Shown: positions 1-6,454 of the stretch, one piece after another
Layout: every line of letters begins with the position of its first letter
How positions within the stretch are numbered: the stretch's first letter is position 1
NCBI GenBank assembly: GCA_013698195.1
Contig: JACCVK010000115.1
Coordinates: 1-11,293 of the forward strand
DNA length: 11,293 bases
Direction of reading: 5' to 3'
Source of the DNA: Actinomycetota bacterium
Lineage (GTDB): Bacteria > Actinomycetota > Thermoleophilia > Gaiellales > Gaiellaceae
Notes under the pieces: model-generated
Databases searched by the model: none
Told to the model about the DNA's origin: nothing
Seen by the model: only the letters and a program-made list of their open reading frames with translations
Position numbers and translations under genes: made by a program

Positions 1-448
1 CGACGTCCTCGAGATGTAGCCCATCTTGCGGCTCGTCGCGCGGGTACGGACGAACGCTGGAACGGCGGAAGCGACCGTCGGCGAGCCCAGCCTCGGCGCC
101 GTCCGGATTCACGCGGGGGACGACGTAGAACGTGCGTGTGTCGAGCGCCGCTGTCACGCGCCCGTCCTCTCCGTGCCCGTGCAGCAGCCGGTCGAGGAGC
201 GCGAGCGCCGCGGTCGTCCCGGTGAACTCCATCGCATGGATCTGCGCGTGGATGAAGACCGCGGGCTTCTCCTCGGGCGGCCCGGTCTCGAAGTTCGTCA
301 CGGTCACGAGAGGGATCTCGCGTCCCTCGTAGGACGTCCCGATGGATTCGACGCGGCCGAGACTCGGGAACTCGGACGCCCAGGTGTCGAGTGTGTCCGT
401 CAGCTCGGCATACGTGTAGAAGCGGTCGAAGCGGACACGCGTCGGCAC
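1..448 (-). CDS. M14 family zinc carboxypeptidase, N-terminal part (cut by window edge)
   Basis: This gene runs off the left edge, and 149 N-terminal residues are visible. They match the start of M14 metallocarboxypeptidases, which remove C-terminal residues from peptides using one zinc ion. The HxxE zinc-binding motif is present as HAME (His71, Glu74) in the stretch FIHAQIHAMEFTGT. The conserved VVPRVNPDG block follows at about 109-117, then an arginine-rich RFRRSSVRPYP segment near 126-136. The third zinc ligand and the catalytic glutamate would lie in the missing part. No signal peptide is seen at this start. I chose GTG at 448-446 because an in-frame stop lies 18 bases upstream and a TAGGGT -10-like hexamer ends 7 bases before it. 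The gene is divergent from the MerR regulator. The family call is firm; the substrate is unknown. Confidence 0.88.
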   Translation of the reverse strand, partial: MPTRVRFDRFYTYAELTDTLDTWASEFPSLGRVESIGTSYEGREIPLVTVTNFETGPPEEKPAVFIHAQIHAMEFTGTTAALALLDRLLHGHGEDGRVTAALDTRTFYVVPRVNPDGAEAGLADGRFRRSSVRPYPRDEPQDGLHLEDV

Positions 449-455
449 GAGCGCG

Positions 456-461
456 ACCCTA
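456..461 (-). promoter_or_regulatory. Candidate -10 element of the M14 peptidase gene
   Basis: On the minus strand the hexamer TAGGGT ends 7 bases before the GTG start at 448, so transcription would begin at or next to the start codon (leaderless). No good -35 match is visible at the usual distance. The 474-495 palindrome covers that position, so the MerR regulator could also affect this promoter. This is a pattern match only. Confidence 0.4.
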
Positions 462-471
462 GTCGATCAAC

Positions 472-502
472 TTGACTTCGAGCGCGCTCGAAGTCGTAGC
501 AT
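472..502 (+). promoter_or_regulatory. Promoter of the merR-AKR operon, MerR-type with 19-base spacer
   Basis: The -35 TTGACT (472-477) and -10 TAGCAT (497-502) are separated by 19 bases instead of the usual 17. A long spacer with the operator inside it is the hallmark of promoters controlled by MerR-family activators, which untwist the DNA to bring the two elements into register. The GTG start of the regulator lies 7 bases after the -10, so the mRNA is probably leaderless. No Shine-Dalgarno sequence is present, in agreement with this. Confidence 0.75.
474..495. promoter_or_regulatory. Perfect 22-base palindrome, probable operator of the MerR-family regulator
   Basis: Each half is GACTTCGAGCG and its exact reverse complement, with no central gap. 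The palindrome fills the promoter spacer and overlaps the end of the -35 element. It is centred at about -25 relative to the expected start of the merR transcript and about -36 relative to that of the divergent peptidase gene. This position fits autoregulation by the MerR-family protein encoded at 510-866 and possible joint control of the divergent gene. Confidence 0.75.
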
Positions 503-509
503 CGAGTGC

Positions 510-866
510 GTGCCACGGCTATCGGTCTCCGAAGCTGCCAAGGAGTGCGGGTTAACCGCGACGGCGCTGCGCTACTACGAGCAGGCCGGGTTGGTTCCGC
601 CGGTTGCGCGCGACCGCGCTGGTCGACGGGTGTTCGGCGAGCACGATCTTGCCTGGATCCGGTACGCAGTCTGCCTCCGGTCGCTGGGCATGGGCGTGGC
701 TGACATCGCCCGCTACGTCCGCGTGGCGCAGCGGGCGGATGGACTCGACGAGCAGATGGTGTTGCTCGTCGAACACGTCGAACGGATGGAGAAGCAACGC
801 GCGACGCTCGATCACTTCATCGCCGTCACCCGGGCTAAGCTCGCGGCCAACTACGTCGAGACATGA
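510..866 (+). CDS. MerR-family transcriptional regulator, AdhR/NmlR-like
   Basis: The 118-residue protein has the MerR winged helix at the N-terminus (about 4-70: LSVSEAAKECGLTATALRYY, then the wing with VARDRAGRRVF) and a C-terminal helix of about 40 residues for dimerisation (75-110). Cys55 in WIRYAVCLRSLGM lines up with the single reactive cysteine of AdhR and NmlR in WIEFIKCMRNAGL-type sequences. Those proteins sense aldehydes and other electrophiles. There is no C-terminal metal-binding cysteine cluster, so a metal sensor is unlikely. The GTG start is fixed by the -10 element 7 bases upstream. The gene overlaps the aldo/keto reductase gene by ATGA, indicating translational coupling and that the reductase is its main target. 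The ligand is inferred, not shown. Confidence 0.88.
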   Translation: MPRLSVSEAAKECGLTATALRYYEQAGLVPPVARDRAGRRVFGEHDLAWIRYAVCLRSLGMGVADIARYVRVAQRADGLDEQMVLLVEHVERMEKQRATLDHFIAVTRAKLAANYVET

Positions 867-1909
867 TCGAGCAGGTCTCGCTCGGGCGGACCGGCCTCAG
901 CGTCAGCCGGGTCTGCCTCGGAACGATGAACTTCGGTGGTCGCACGCACCGAGACGTTGCCGTGCAGATCCTCGACCGGGCGTTCGAATGCGGCGTGACG
1001 TTCATCGACACTGCGAACGTCTACGGCCATGAGCCGGCCGACTTCGGCGTCGGTCGTGGTAGGAGCGAGGAAATCATCGGCAGCTGGCTGGCGGGCCGGC
1101 GCGAGGACGTCGTCGTGGGGTCGAAGCTCTACTTTCCGATGCGCGACGGCGCAGGGGCACTCGGCTCGAGCCGGCGGAACGTGATCAGGGAGTGCGAGGC
1201 GTCGCTACGTCGGCTGCGAACCGACTTCATCGACCTGTACCAGCTACATCACCCTTCGAACGACGTCCCCATCGACGAAACGCTCAGGGCGCTGGACGAT
1301 CTCGTCACCGCCGGCAAGGTGCGCTACGTCGGTACGAGCTCCTTCGCGGCCTGGCAGATCCTCGAGTCGCTCTGGGCGTCTTCGGATCGGCGTCTCGTTG
1401 CGATGTCCTCGGAGCAGCCGGTGTACAACCTGCTGGATCGGCGCATCGAGCGCGAGCTGATGCCAATGACGGTCACCTACGGTCTCGGATTGCTCACGTG
1501 GTCTCCGCTCGCAGGAGGCGTGCTGGCCGGGAGGTACGAGCGAGGAGCCAGGCCACCGCCGGGCTCAAGGCACGAGACGTTCTGGGAAGGCCGCCACGAG
1601 GCGATCACCGACGAGGTCTTCGATGTTCTCGACGAGCTCATCGAGGCAGCGGGCTCTGCAGGAATCGAGCTCCACCAACTCGCCCACGCCTGGCTCCTGA
1701 GCCAGCGTGCGGTCACGAGCGTAATCGTGGGTCCGCGAACTCTCGACCAGCTCGACGCCGCGCTCACGGCCGCGTTCGTCAGTCTGCCGTCGGACGTGCT
1801 CGACGCCGTCGACGAGATAGTTCCGCCCGGGCGCGCCACGTTGCCACAGTACGGGCCTGACGGACTTGCCTGGACCACCTGGGGCCCGCACCGATACGCC
1901 TGGCGCTGA
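863..1909 (+). CDS. Aldo/keto reductase
   Basis: This 348-residue NADPH-dependent carbonyl reductase has a TIM-barrel fold. The AKR catalytic tetrad is complete: Asp49 and Tyr54 in FIDTANVY, Lys88 in VVVGSKLY and His129 in DLYQLHHPSND. The cofactor-binding region is present in SPLAGGVLAGRY and, near the C-terminus, VTSVIVGPRTLDQL. The sequence looks like the YhdN/Tas-type bacterial AKRs, and the length is normal for that group. The ATG overlaps the stop of the MerR gene (ATGA), so the two are one operon. Together with the regulator's cysteine this suggests removal of toxic aldehydes or alpha-ketoaldehydes, but the substrate cannot be read from sequence. The closing residues WGPHRYAWR after the barrel are intact, so the gene is full length. 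Confidence 0.92.
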   Translation: MIEQVSLGRTGLSVSRVCLGTMNFGGRTHRDVAVQILDRAFECGVTFIDTANVYGHEPADFGVGRGRSEEIIGSWLAGRREDVVVGSKLYFPMRDGAGALGSSRRNVIRECEASLRRLRTDFIDLYQLHHPSNDVPIDETLRALDDLVTAGKVRYVGTSSFAAWQILESLWASSDRRLVAMSSEQPVYNLLDRRIERELMPMTVTYGLGLLTWSPLAGGVLAGRYERGARPPPGSRHETFWEGRHEAITDEVFDVLDELIEAAGSAGIELHQLAHAWLLSQRAVTSVIVGPRTLDQLDAALTAAFVSLPSDVLDAVDEIVPPGRATLPQYGPDGLAWTTWGPHRYAWR

Positions 1910-1926
1910 GAGCTGCGACCGTCGAC

Positions 1927-1932
1927 TACGCT
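1927..1932 (+). promoter_or_regulatory. Candidate -10 element of the kynureninase-like gene
   Basis: TACGCT fits TAnnnT and ends 6 bases before the GTG at 1939, the same spacing as at the other starts in this window that lack a Shine-Dalgarno sequence. No convincing -35 is seen, and the gene could also be read through from the reductase only 29 bases upstream. Confidence 0.35.
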
Positions 1933-1938
1933 CAGCGC

Positions 1939-3096
1939 GTGCGGGAGCTCCACGAGTACCGGGACGAGTTTCCGATCCTCGCAGAAACGACGTACCTCGT
2001 GAACCACTCTCTTGGCGCGATGCCGCGGCGTGCCGCGGAGCGCCTCGCCGAGTTCGCGCGCATGTGGGCCGAGCGCGGGATTCGCTCCTGGGCGGAGGGT
2101 TGGTGGGCGACGCCCTGGACGGTCGGGGACCAGATCGGGCGAATCGTCGGCGCGCGGCCGGGCTCGACCGTCATGCACCAGAACGTGGCCGTCGCCGAGG
2201 CGGTCGTGCTCTCGTGCTTCCGGCCCGTTGCTCCCGGTCGTAACCGGGTGGTGTACGAACGCGGCAACTTCCCGTCCGTCCGCTACCTGTACCAGGCGCA
2301 GCCGGATCTCGAGGTCGTCGTTTGCGAGGATGACGCCGAGCTCGTGGAGCGAATCGACGAGCGCACGCTCCTCGTGCCGATCTCCCACGTTCTCTTCAAG
2401 CCGGGCGAGATCCAGGACGTGGAGCCGATCGTCCGGCGCGCGCGCGATGTGGGCGCGCACGTCGTCCTCGACTGCTACCAGTCGGCGGGCATCGTCCCGC
2501 TCGACCTCACCGCGCTCGAGGTGAGCTTTGCCGTCGGCGGCTCCGTGAAGTGGCTCTGTGGCGGGCCGGGAAACGGTTGGCTGTACGTGCGGCCGGACCT
2601 CGTCGAGTCACTCGCGCCGACGTACACCGGTTGGCAGGCCCACGCTCGTCCGTTCGGCTTCGAGGAGGAGATGGAGTACGCCGGCGGGATTGCGCGTTTC
2701 CTCACCGGGACGCCGAACGTGCCGGCCCACTACGCGGCGACCGCCGGGTACGACCTCGTCGAGGAGGTGGGTGTTGCGCGCATCCGCGAGAGCTCGCTCC
2801 GCCAGACGCAGCTCCTCATCGACCTCGCCGACGAGCGTGGGTTCGAGGTCATGAGCCCGCGGGCTCCCGCACGGCGGGGCGGGACGGTGACGATTCGCGT
2901 GCCCGAGTTCCCGGCCGTGCACGCCGAGCTCGCTGCTCGCGCGATCCTGTGCGACTTCCGGCCCGATGCTGGAATCCGCCTCGGCCCGCACTTCTTCTCG
3001 ACGGACGAGGAGCTGAGATTCGCCGTCGACCAGATCGCCGACATCGTCGAGACGGGCGCGCATGCGCGACACGTCGGCGCGGTCGCGCTCCACTAG
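1939..3096 (+). CDS. Kynureninase-like PLP-dependent enzyme (aminotransferase class V fold)
   Basis: The 385-residue fold-type I PLP enzyme is close in length to kynureninase. Lys204 in SVKWLCGGPG is the likely Schiff-base lysine, placed as in the kynureninase motif SYKYLNxGPG. Asp178 in LDCYQSAG would bind the pyridine nitrogen. An N-terminal TYLVNHSLGAMP matches the YLDGNSLG block, and a GTPNVPA motif lies at 257-263. A C-terminal RLGPHFFSTDEE resembles the R-x-APHFYN block. Kynureninase cleaves kynurenine to anthranilate and alanine, but no other tryptophan-degradation gene is in view. A different class V activity (an epimerase, a C-S lyase or another hydrolase) is therefore possible. The start is GTG after TACGCT, with no Shine-Dalgarno sequence. 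The end lies 13 bases from the convergent sthA stop, leaving no room for a separate terminator. Confidence 0.8.
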   Translation: MRELHEYRDEFPILAETTYLVNHSLGAMPRRAAERLAEFARMWAERGIRSWAEGWWATPWTVGDQIGRIVGARPGSTVMHQNVAVAEAVVLSCFRPVAPGRNRVVYERGNFPSVRYLYQAQPDLEVVVCEDDAELVERIDERTLLVPISHVLFKPGEIQDVEPIVRRARDVGAHVVLDCYQSAGIVPLDLTALEVSFAVGGSVKWLCGGPGNGWLYVRPDLVESLAPTYTGWQAHARPFGFEEEMEYAGGIARFLTGTPNVPAHYAATAGYDLVEEVGVARIRESSLRQTQLLIDLADERGFEVMSPRAPARRGGTVTIRVPEFPAVHAELAARAILCDFRPDAGIRLGPHFFSTDEELRFAVDQIADIVETGAHARHVGAVALH

Positions 3097-3109
3097 CTGC
3101 CGGGCGGGA

Positions 3110-4507
3110 CTAGGGAGCGAGGCGTGCGACCGCCGAGAGCTTGTTACGGGCATCGAGCGCTGCGACTTTGTACGACTCGGCCAGAGTCGGGTAGTTGAAG
3201 ACAGCGTCGACGAGGTAGTCGATCGTCCCTTTCAACCCCATCACCGTCTGTCCGATGTGGACGACCTCCGTCGCGTTCGTGCCGAGGACATGGACACCGA
3301 GGATGGTTCGGTCTTCAGTCGACACGAGAAGCTTCAGCATCCCGTACGTGTCGCCGAGGATGTGCCCGCGCTAGCTCGCGATAGCGAGAGAGCCCGACCT
3401 CGTACGGAACGGCTGCTTCCGTCAGCTCCTCTTCCGTACGGCCGACGTAGCTGATCTCTGGGATCGTGTAGATGCCGATCGGAAGCAGCTCGCTCTCGAG
3501 AGTGCTGCGTCCTCCCCGAAGGCATGGGCGGACGCTAGGCGCCCTTGCTCCATTGCAGTGGCTGCCAGCGCCGGCCAGCCGATGACATCCCCCGCCGCGA
3601 AGATGTGCTCGACGCTGGTCCGGTAGTCGGGGCCGACGGCGATGCGGCCACGCTCGTCGGCTTGCAGGCCGGCCTTTTCGAGCTCGAGGCCATCCGTCTC
3701 GCCCTGGCGTCCGGCGGCGTACAGCACGACCTCGGCCGGAATTCGCTTCCCGCTCGCAAGCTGGGTCAACGTCGAATCGGCATGGCGTTCGACCGCGGTC
3801 ACTTCCTCGCCGAGGCGAAAGACCACGCCGAGGTCGCGCAGGTGGTACTGGAGACCCTCCGTGATCTGGTCGTCGCAGAAGTCGAGCAGACGGGCTCGTT
3901 TCTCCACCAAGGTCACGTTCGAGCCGAGGGCGGCGAACATGGACGCGTACTCGACGCCGATCACACCCGCACCCACGACGACAACTGAAGCCGGGATCTG
4001 GCCCAGCAGCAGCAAGCCGTCCGAGTCGAGAATCGTCTTGTCGTCGAAGTCCACCGCGGATGGACGCGCCGGGCGGGTGCCGCTGGCAATGACGAACCTC
4101 TCTGCAGTCACGCGTCGCTCGTCTTCGCCTGACACCAAAACGGTGTTGGGGTCGAGGAAGTGAGCGCTGCCGTGAAAGACCTGGATGTGGTTCCGCATCA
4201 ACTGGTGGCGGACGACATCGACCTCGCGATCGATCACCTGTCGCGTGCGTTGTCGCAGATCTTCGATCGTGATCTCCTCTTTCACGCGATAGCTCTGGCC
4301 ATACGTCGTCCTCTGGCTGATGCCGGTTAGGTAGACGATCGCCTCGCGCAGCGTCTTCGACGGAATCGTCCCCCAGTTGACCGACACGCCTCCGAGCTCA
4401 CGTCGCTCGACGAGCGCGACACGCCTGCCGAGCTTTGCCGCCTGAATCGCCGCCTTCTGTCCAGCCGGTCCGGATCCGATGACAAGAAGCTCGAAGTCGT
4501 CGCTCAT
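3110..4507 (-). pseudogene. sthA: Soluble pyridine nucleotide transhydrogenase (SthA), with two compensating frameshifts
   Basis: SthA is an FAD enzyme that moves hydride between NADH and NADP. The reading frame gives the FAD motif GSGPAG (11-16), SVNWGTIPSK (42-51), the NAD motif GAGVIG (179-184) and a second FAD block ending AAGDVIGWPAL. Both redox cysteines of lipoamide dehydrogenase (CVNVGC) are replaced by Ser42 and Thr47. The catalytic His region reads FNYPTLAE rather than HAHPTLSE. Both changes mark SthA rather than lipoamide dehydrogenase. The frame is lost near 3500-3508 (one base missing) and regained near 3362-3366 (two bases missing). Between these points another frame (3497-3366) encodes 44 residues of good SthA sequence, including PIGIYTIPEISYVGRTEEEL. 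With three bases restored the length is about 466 residues, as in E. coli SthA. As written, translation would stop at 3422. The change is either recent or a sequence error. Confidence 0.85.
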
Positions 4508-4516
4508 GTTGGTTGC

Positions 4517-4550
4517 AGAATCGCACGGGATGCCCGTTCAGAGCGATTCT
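4517..4550. repeat. Nested inverted repeat upstream of sthA
   Basis: The outer arms AGAATCGC (4517-4524) and GCGATTCT (4543-4550) are perfect. Inside them ACGGG (4525-4529) and CCCGT (4533-4537) pair around a 3-base loop. The two stems stack directly on one side and are separated by a 5-base bulge (TCAGA, 4538-4542) on the other. The structure ends 9 bases before the sthA ATG. It could be an operator in the divergent intergenic region or a hairpin in the sthA leader. Confidence 0.55.
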
Positions 4551-4608
4551 CCGACCGAGGCCATGGAAGCCGGGAGCGCTCGTAGCTCGACGCGACCCGC
4601 CCACGGGC

Positions 4609-4638
4609 TGGACTCCGCTGCACCTGGCGTCATACGAT
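4609..4638 (+). promoter_or_regulatory. Promoter of the GAF/PucR-type regulator gene
   Basis: TGGACT (4609-4614) and TACGAT (4633-4638) are spaced by 18 bases. The ATG at 4647 follows the -10 by 8 bases, so the transcript would be leaderless or nearly so. There is no Shine-Dalgarno sequence before this ATG. The rest of the 139-base divergent gap holds the nested inverted repeat and nothing else I recognise. Confidence 0.55.
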
Positions 4639-4646
4639 CCGGTCAA

Positions 4647-6308
4647 ATGGCCCTGCAAACAGCCGAGAAGACGCTGCACCAGATCGTCTCGACGGTCGCG
4701 TCGTCGCTCGAGCTGACGGAGGTGCTGAGGGCCGTCGTTCGTCTGATGTCGGAGGCGAGCGGCGTCCACGCGTGCTTCGCATACGTCATCTCGGAGGACG
4801 GCGAGCGACTCGAGCTGCGGGCAGCGTCTCCGCCGTACTCCCGGCAGGCGGGCAAGGTCGTGATGGAGCGGGGAGAGGGTTTGGCGTGGTGGGCGGCAGA
4901 GCGCGGCGAGCCGGCGTTCATCCGCGACGACGCTCTGGCCGATCCGCGTACGAAGTACTTCGCGGAGCTCGAGGAAGAGAAGTTCCAGTCGCTGCTCGCG
5001 CTCCCGGTGATCGGCCGCTCGGGTGAGGCGATCGGCGTCATCACCGCGCATACCGAGGCACCGCGCGAGTTCTCAGACGACGAGGTCGACTTCCTCGTGA
5101 CTTCGGCCTCGCTCGTCGCGGGCGCCATCGAGAACGCCCGCCTGTACGAGGAGGCGCGAGCTCGCGTGTCGGAGCTCGAGCAGCTCGCGGAGCTCGCAGA
5201 GGCGATCGCCCGCGTGGACGCGCTCGACGAGCTGCTCGCGACAGTCGTCCAGAGCACGCAGCCGCTGCTTGCCGCGCGCGCCTGTCACGTCTACCTCCTC
5301 GATCCCGGGAGCGAGGAGCTCGAGCGTCGCGCGAGCGCCCCTGAGGCGGGAAACGCACGACAACGGCTCGGCCTCGCCGAGCTCGGACCCGAGCTCGCGC
5401 GCGGCGGCCGCAGCTCGAGACTGGCCGTGCCGCTCGTCGCGAACGGCGAGCTCATCGGCTTGTTGGTCGCCGAAGGCAGCGCGCGGGTAGAGCTCGGGCG
5501 CGCAATCGCGAGCCAGGTCGCCGTCGGAATCAAGAAGGTGCAGGTGATCGAGCAGCTCACCGAGAAGAACCTCATCAAGGACTTCTTCGAGGAGCTTGCT
5601 GGAGGCAGGCCGCGCGGAGATCTCGAAGGACGCGCGGCGAGGCTCGGATGCGACCTAGACCTGCCGCATGTGGTTCTGGTGGCCGAGCCGGCGGGTGCCG
5701 GCCTCGAACGGGCGCTGCGCGCGTCTGCGCCAGGGTCGCTCTTCGATCGTCGCGAGGACTCGCTGCGCGCGCTCGTCAAGCTGGCTACTTCGAGCTCGGA
5801 CCCCTTCCTCGAGCGGCTGCGGAGGATCCAGGCCGATCTCGAGCGGCCGGGGTCGATCGGGGTCTCGAGCGTGTGCCAGGGTCAGGCAGCGTTCCCCGAC
5901 GGGTTTGCCGAGGCGCAGCAGGCGTTGCTCGGGACGATCGTGCTCCGTGCCGAACCGACGGTCCTCGCGTACGAGGAACTGGGCGCGTACAAATATCTCC
6001 TTCGTGTCGCCGTGGACGGCGGCATTCGCGACGCGACGGTGGACGCGGTTGGACGTCTCGCCGAGTACGACGCTCAACGCGGCTCGCAGCTCGTGACGAC
6101 CCTGGAAGAGTTCCTGCGTCGGCACGGCAACATCAGCGCCACCTCCGAGGCGCTCTTCGTCCACCCGAACACGCTTCGACAGCGGCTGCGTCGCGTGGCC
6201 GAGCTCTCCGGTCTCGACCTACGCCGAGATGACTGGCTCATGATCGAGATCGCGGTCAAGATGGTGAAGCTCGAGCAAGCGCTCGGAGCGGCGAGACCGA
6301 ACATATAG
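4647..6308 (+). CDS. GAF-domain regulator with PucR/CdaR-type helix-turn-helix
   Basis: This is a cytoplasmic one-component regulator of 553 residues. A first GAF domain spans about 10-165 and a short helical linker about 165-185. A second GAF-like domain follows (about 185-297, with AVPLVANGELIGLLVAEG). A degenerate CdaR-type middle domain lies at about 325-440. The C-terminal PucR helix-turn-helix (HTH_30) is at about 480-535: LVTTLEEFLRRHGNISATSE, then FVHPNTLRQRLRRVAELSGL. This HTH is typical of activators of purine, sugar-acid and amino-acid use. The open frame extends upstream to 4479 and into sthA, but I chose ATG 4647 because of the promoter just before it and because conserved sequence begins there. 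It is the first gene of the plus-strand nitrogen cluster and is likely its regulator. The GAF ligand is unknown. Confidence 0.85.
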   Translation: MALQTAEKTLHQIVSTVASSLELTEVLRAVVRLMSEASGVHACFAYVISEDGERLELRAASPPYSRQAGKVVMERGEGLAWWAAERGEPAFIRDDALADPRTKYFAELEEEKFQSLLALPVIGRSGEAIGVITAHTEAPREFSDDEVDFLVTSASLVAGAIENARLYEEARARVSELEQLAELAEAIARVDALDELLATVVQSTQPLLAARACHVYLLDPGSEELERRASAPEAGNARQRLGLAELGPELARGGRSSRLAVPLVANGELIGLLVAEGSARVELGRAIASQVAVGIKKVQVIEQLTEKNLIKDFFEELAGGRPRGDLEGRAARLGCDLDLPHVVLVAEPAGAGLERALRASAPGSLFDRREDSLRALVKLATSSSDPFLERLRRIQADLERPGSIGVSSVCQGQAAFPDGFAEAQQALLGTIVLRAEPTVLAYEELGAYKYLLRVAVDGGIRDATVDAVGRLAEYDAQRGSQLVTTLEEFLRRHGNISATSEALFVHPNTLRQRLRRVAELSGLDLRRDDWLMIEIAVKMVKLEQALGAARPNI

Positions 6309-6317
6309 ACGCCGCGC

Positions 6318-6338
6318 AGGTGTGGAGAACCCGCACCT
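6318..6338 (+). other. Hairpin after the regulator gene
   Basis: AGGTGTGG and CCGCACCT form an 8-base-pair stem with one G-T pair and a 5-base loop, 9 bases after the regulator's stop. No T-run follows, so it is not a standard intrinsic terminator. It could stabilise an mRNA end or attenuate transcription into the synthetase gene. The rest of the 6309-6454 gap shows only the synthetase's Shine-Dalgarno sequence. Confidence 0.35.
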
Positions 6339-6440
6339 TCATCGAGGTCGGAGTGCGTGGTACGCCTATGTCCACCTGCAGAGCGCTGCGCCAGGGCGGA
6401 AGCCACTCAAGCGGATTCCGGGCGCGCCAGACGATCCCGA

Positions 6441-6446
6441 AGGGAG
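6441..6446 (+). promoter_or_regulatory. Shine-Dalgarno sequence of the synthetase gene
   Basis: AGGGAG lies 8 bases before ATG 6455. It selects this start over earlier in-frame codons back to 6320, whose translation (rich in Arg, Ser and Gly) does not resemble the family. Confidence 0.7.
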
Positions 6447-6454
6447 TCGCAGCA

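Noticed and set aside
1477..2460. Long open frame (over 300 codons) on the minus strand across the reductase and PLP genes
   Set aside because: Its translation is rich in Arg, Ser and Pro and resembles no family. It is antisense to two well-supported genes, as expected in GC-rich DNA.
3097..3109. Terminator between the convergent PLP and sthA genes
   Set aside because: Only 13 bases separate the stops and no stem followed by a T-run is visible.
4479..4646. Upstream extension of the GAF regulator to an ATG at 4479
   Set aside because: It would overlap the start of sthA and its low-complexity sequence matches no GAF protein. A promoter with start spacing supports ATG 4647.
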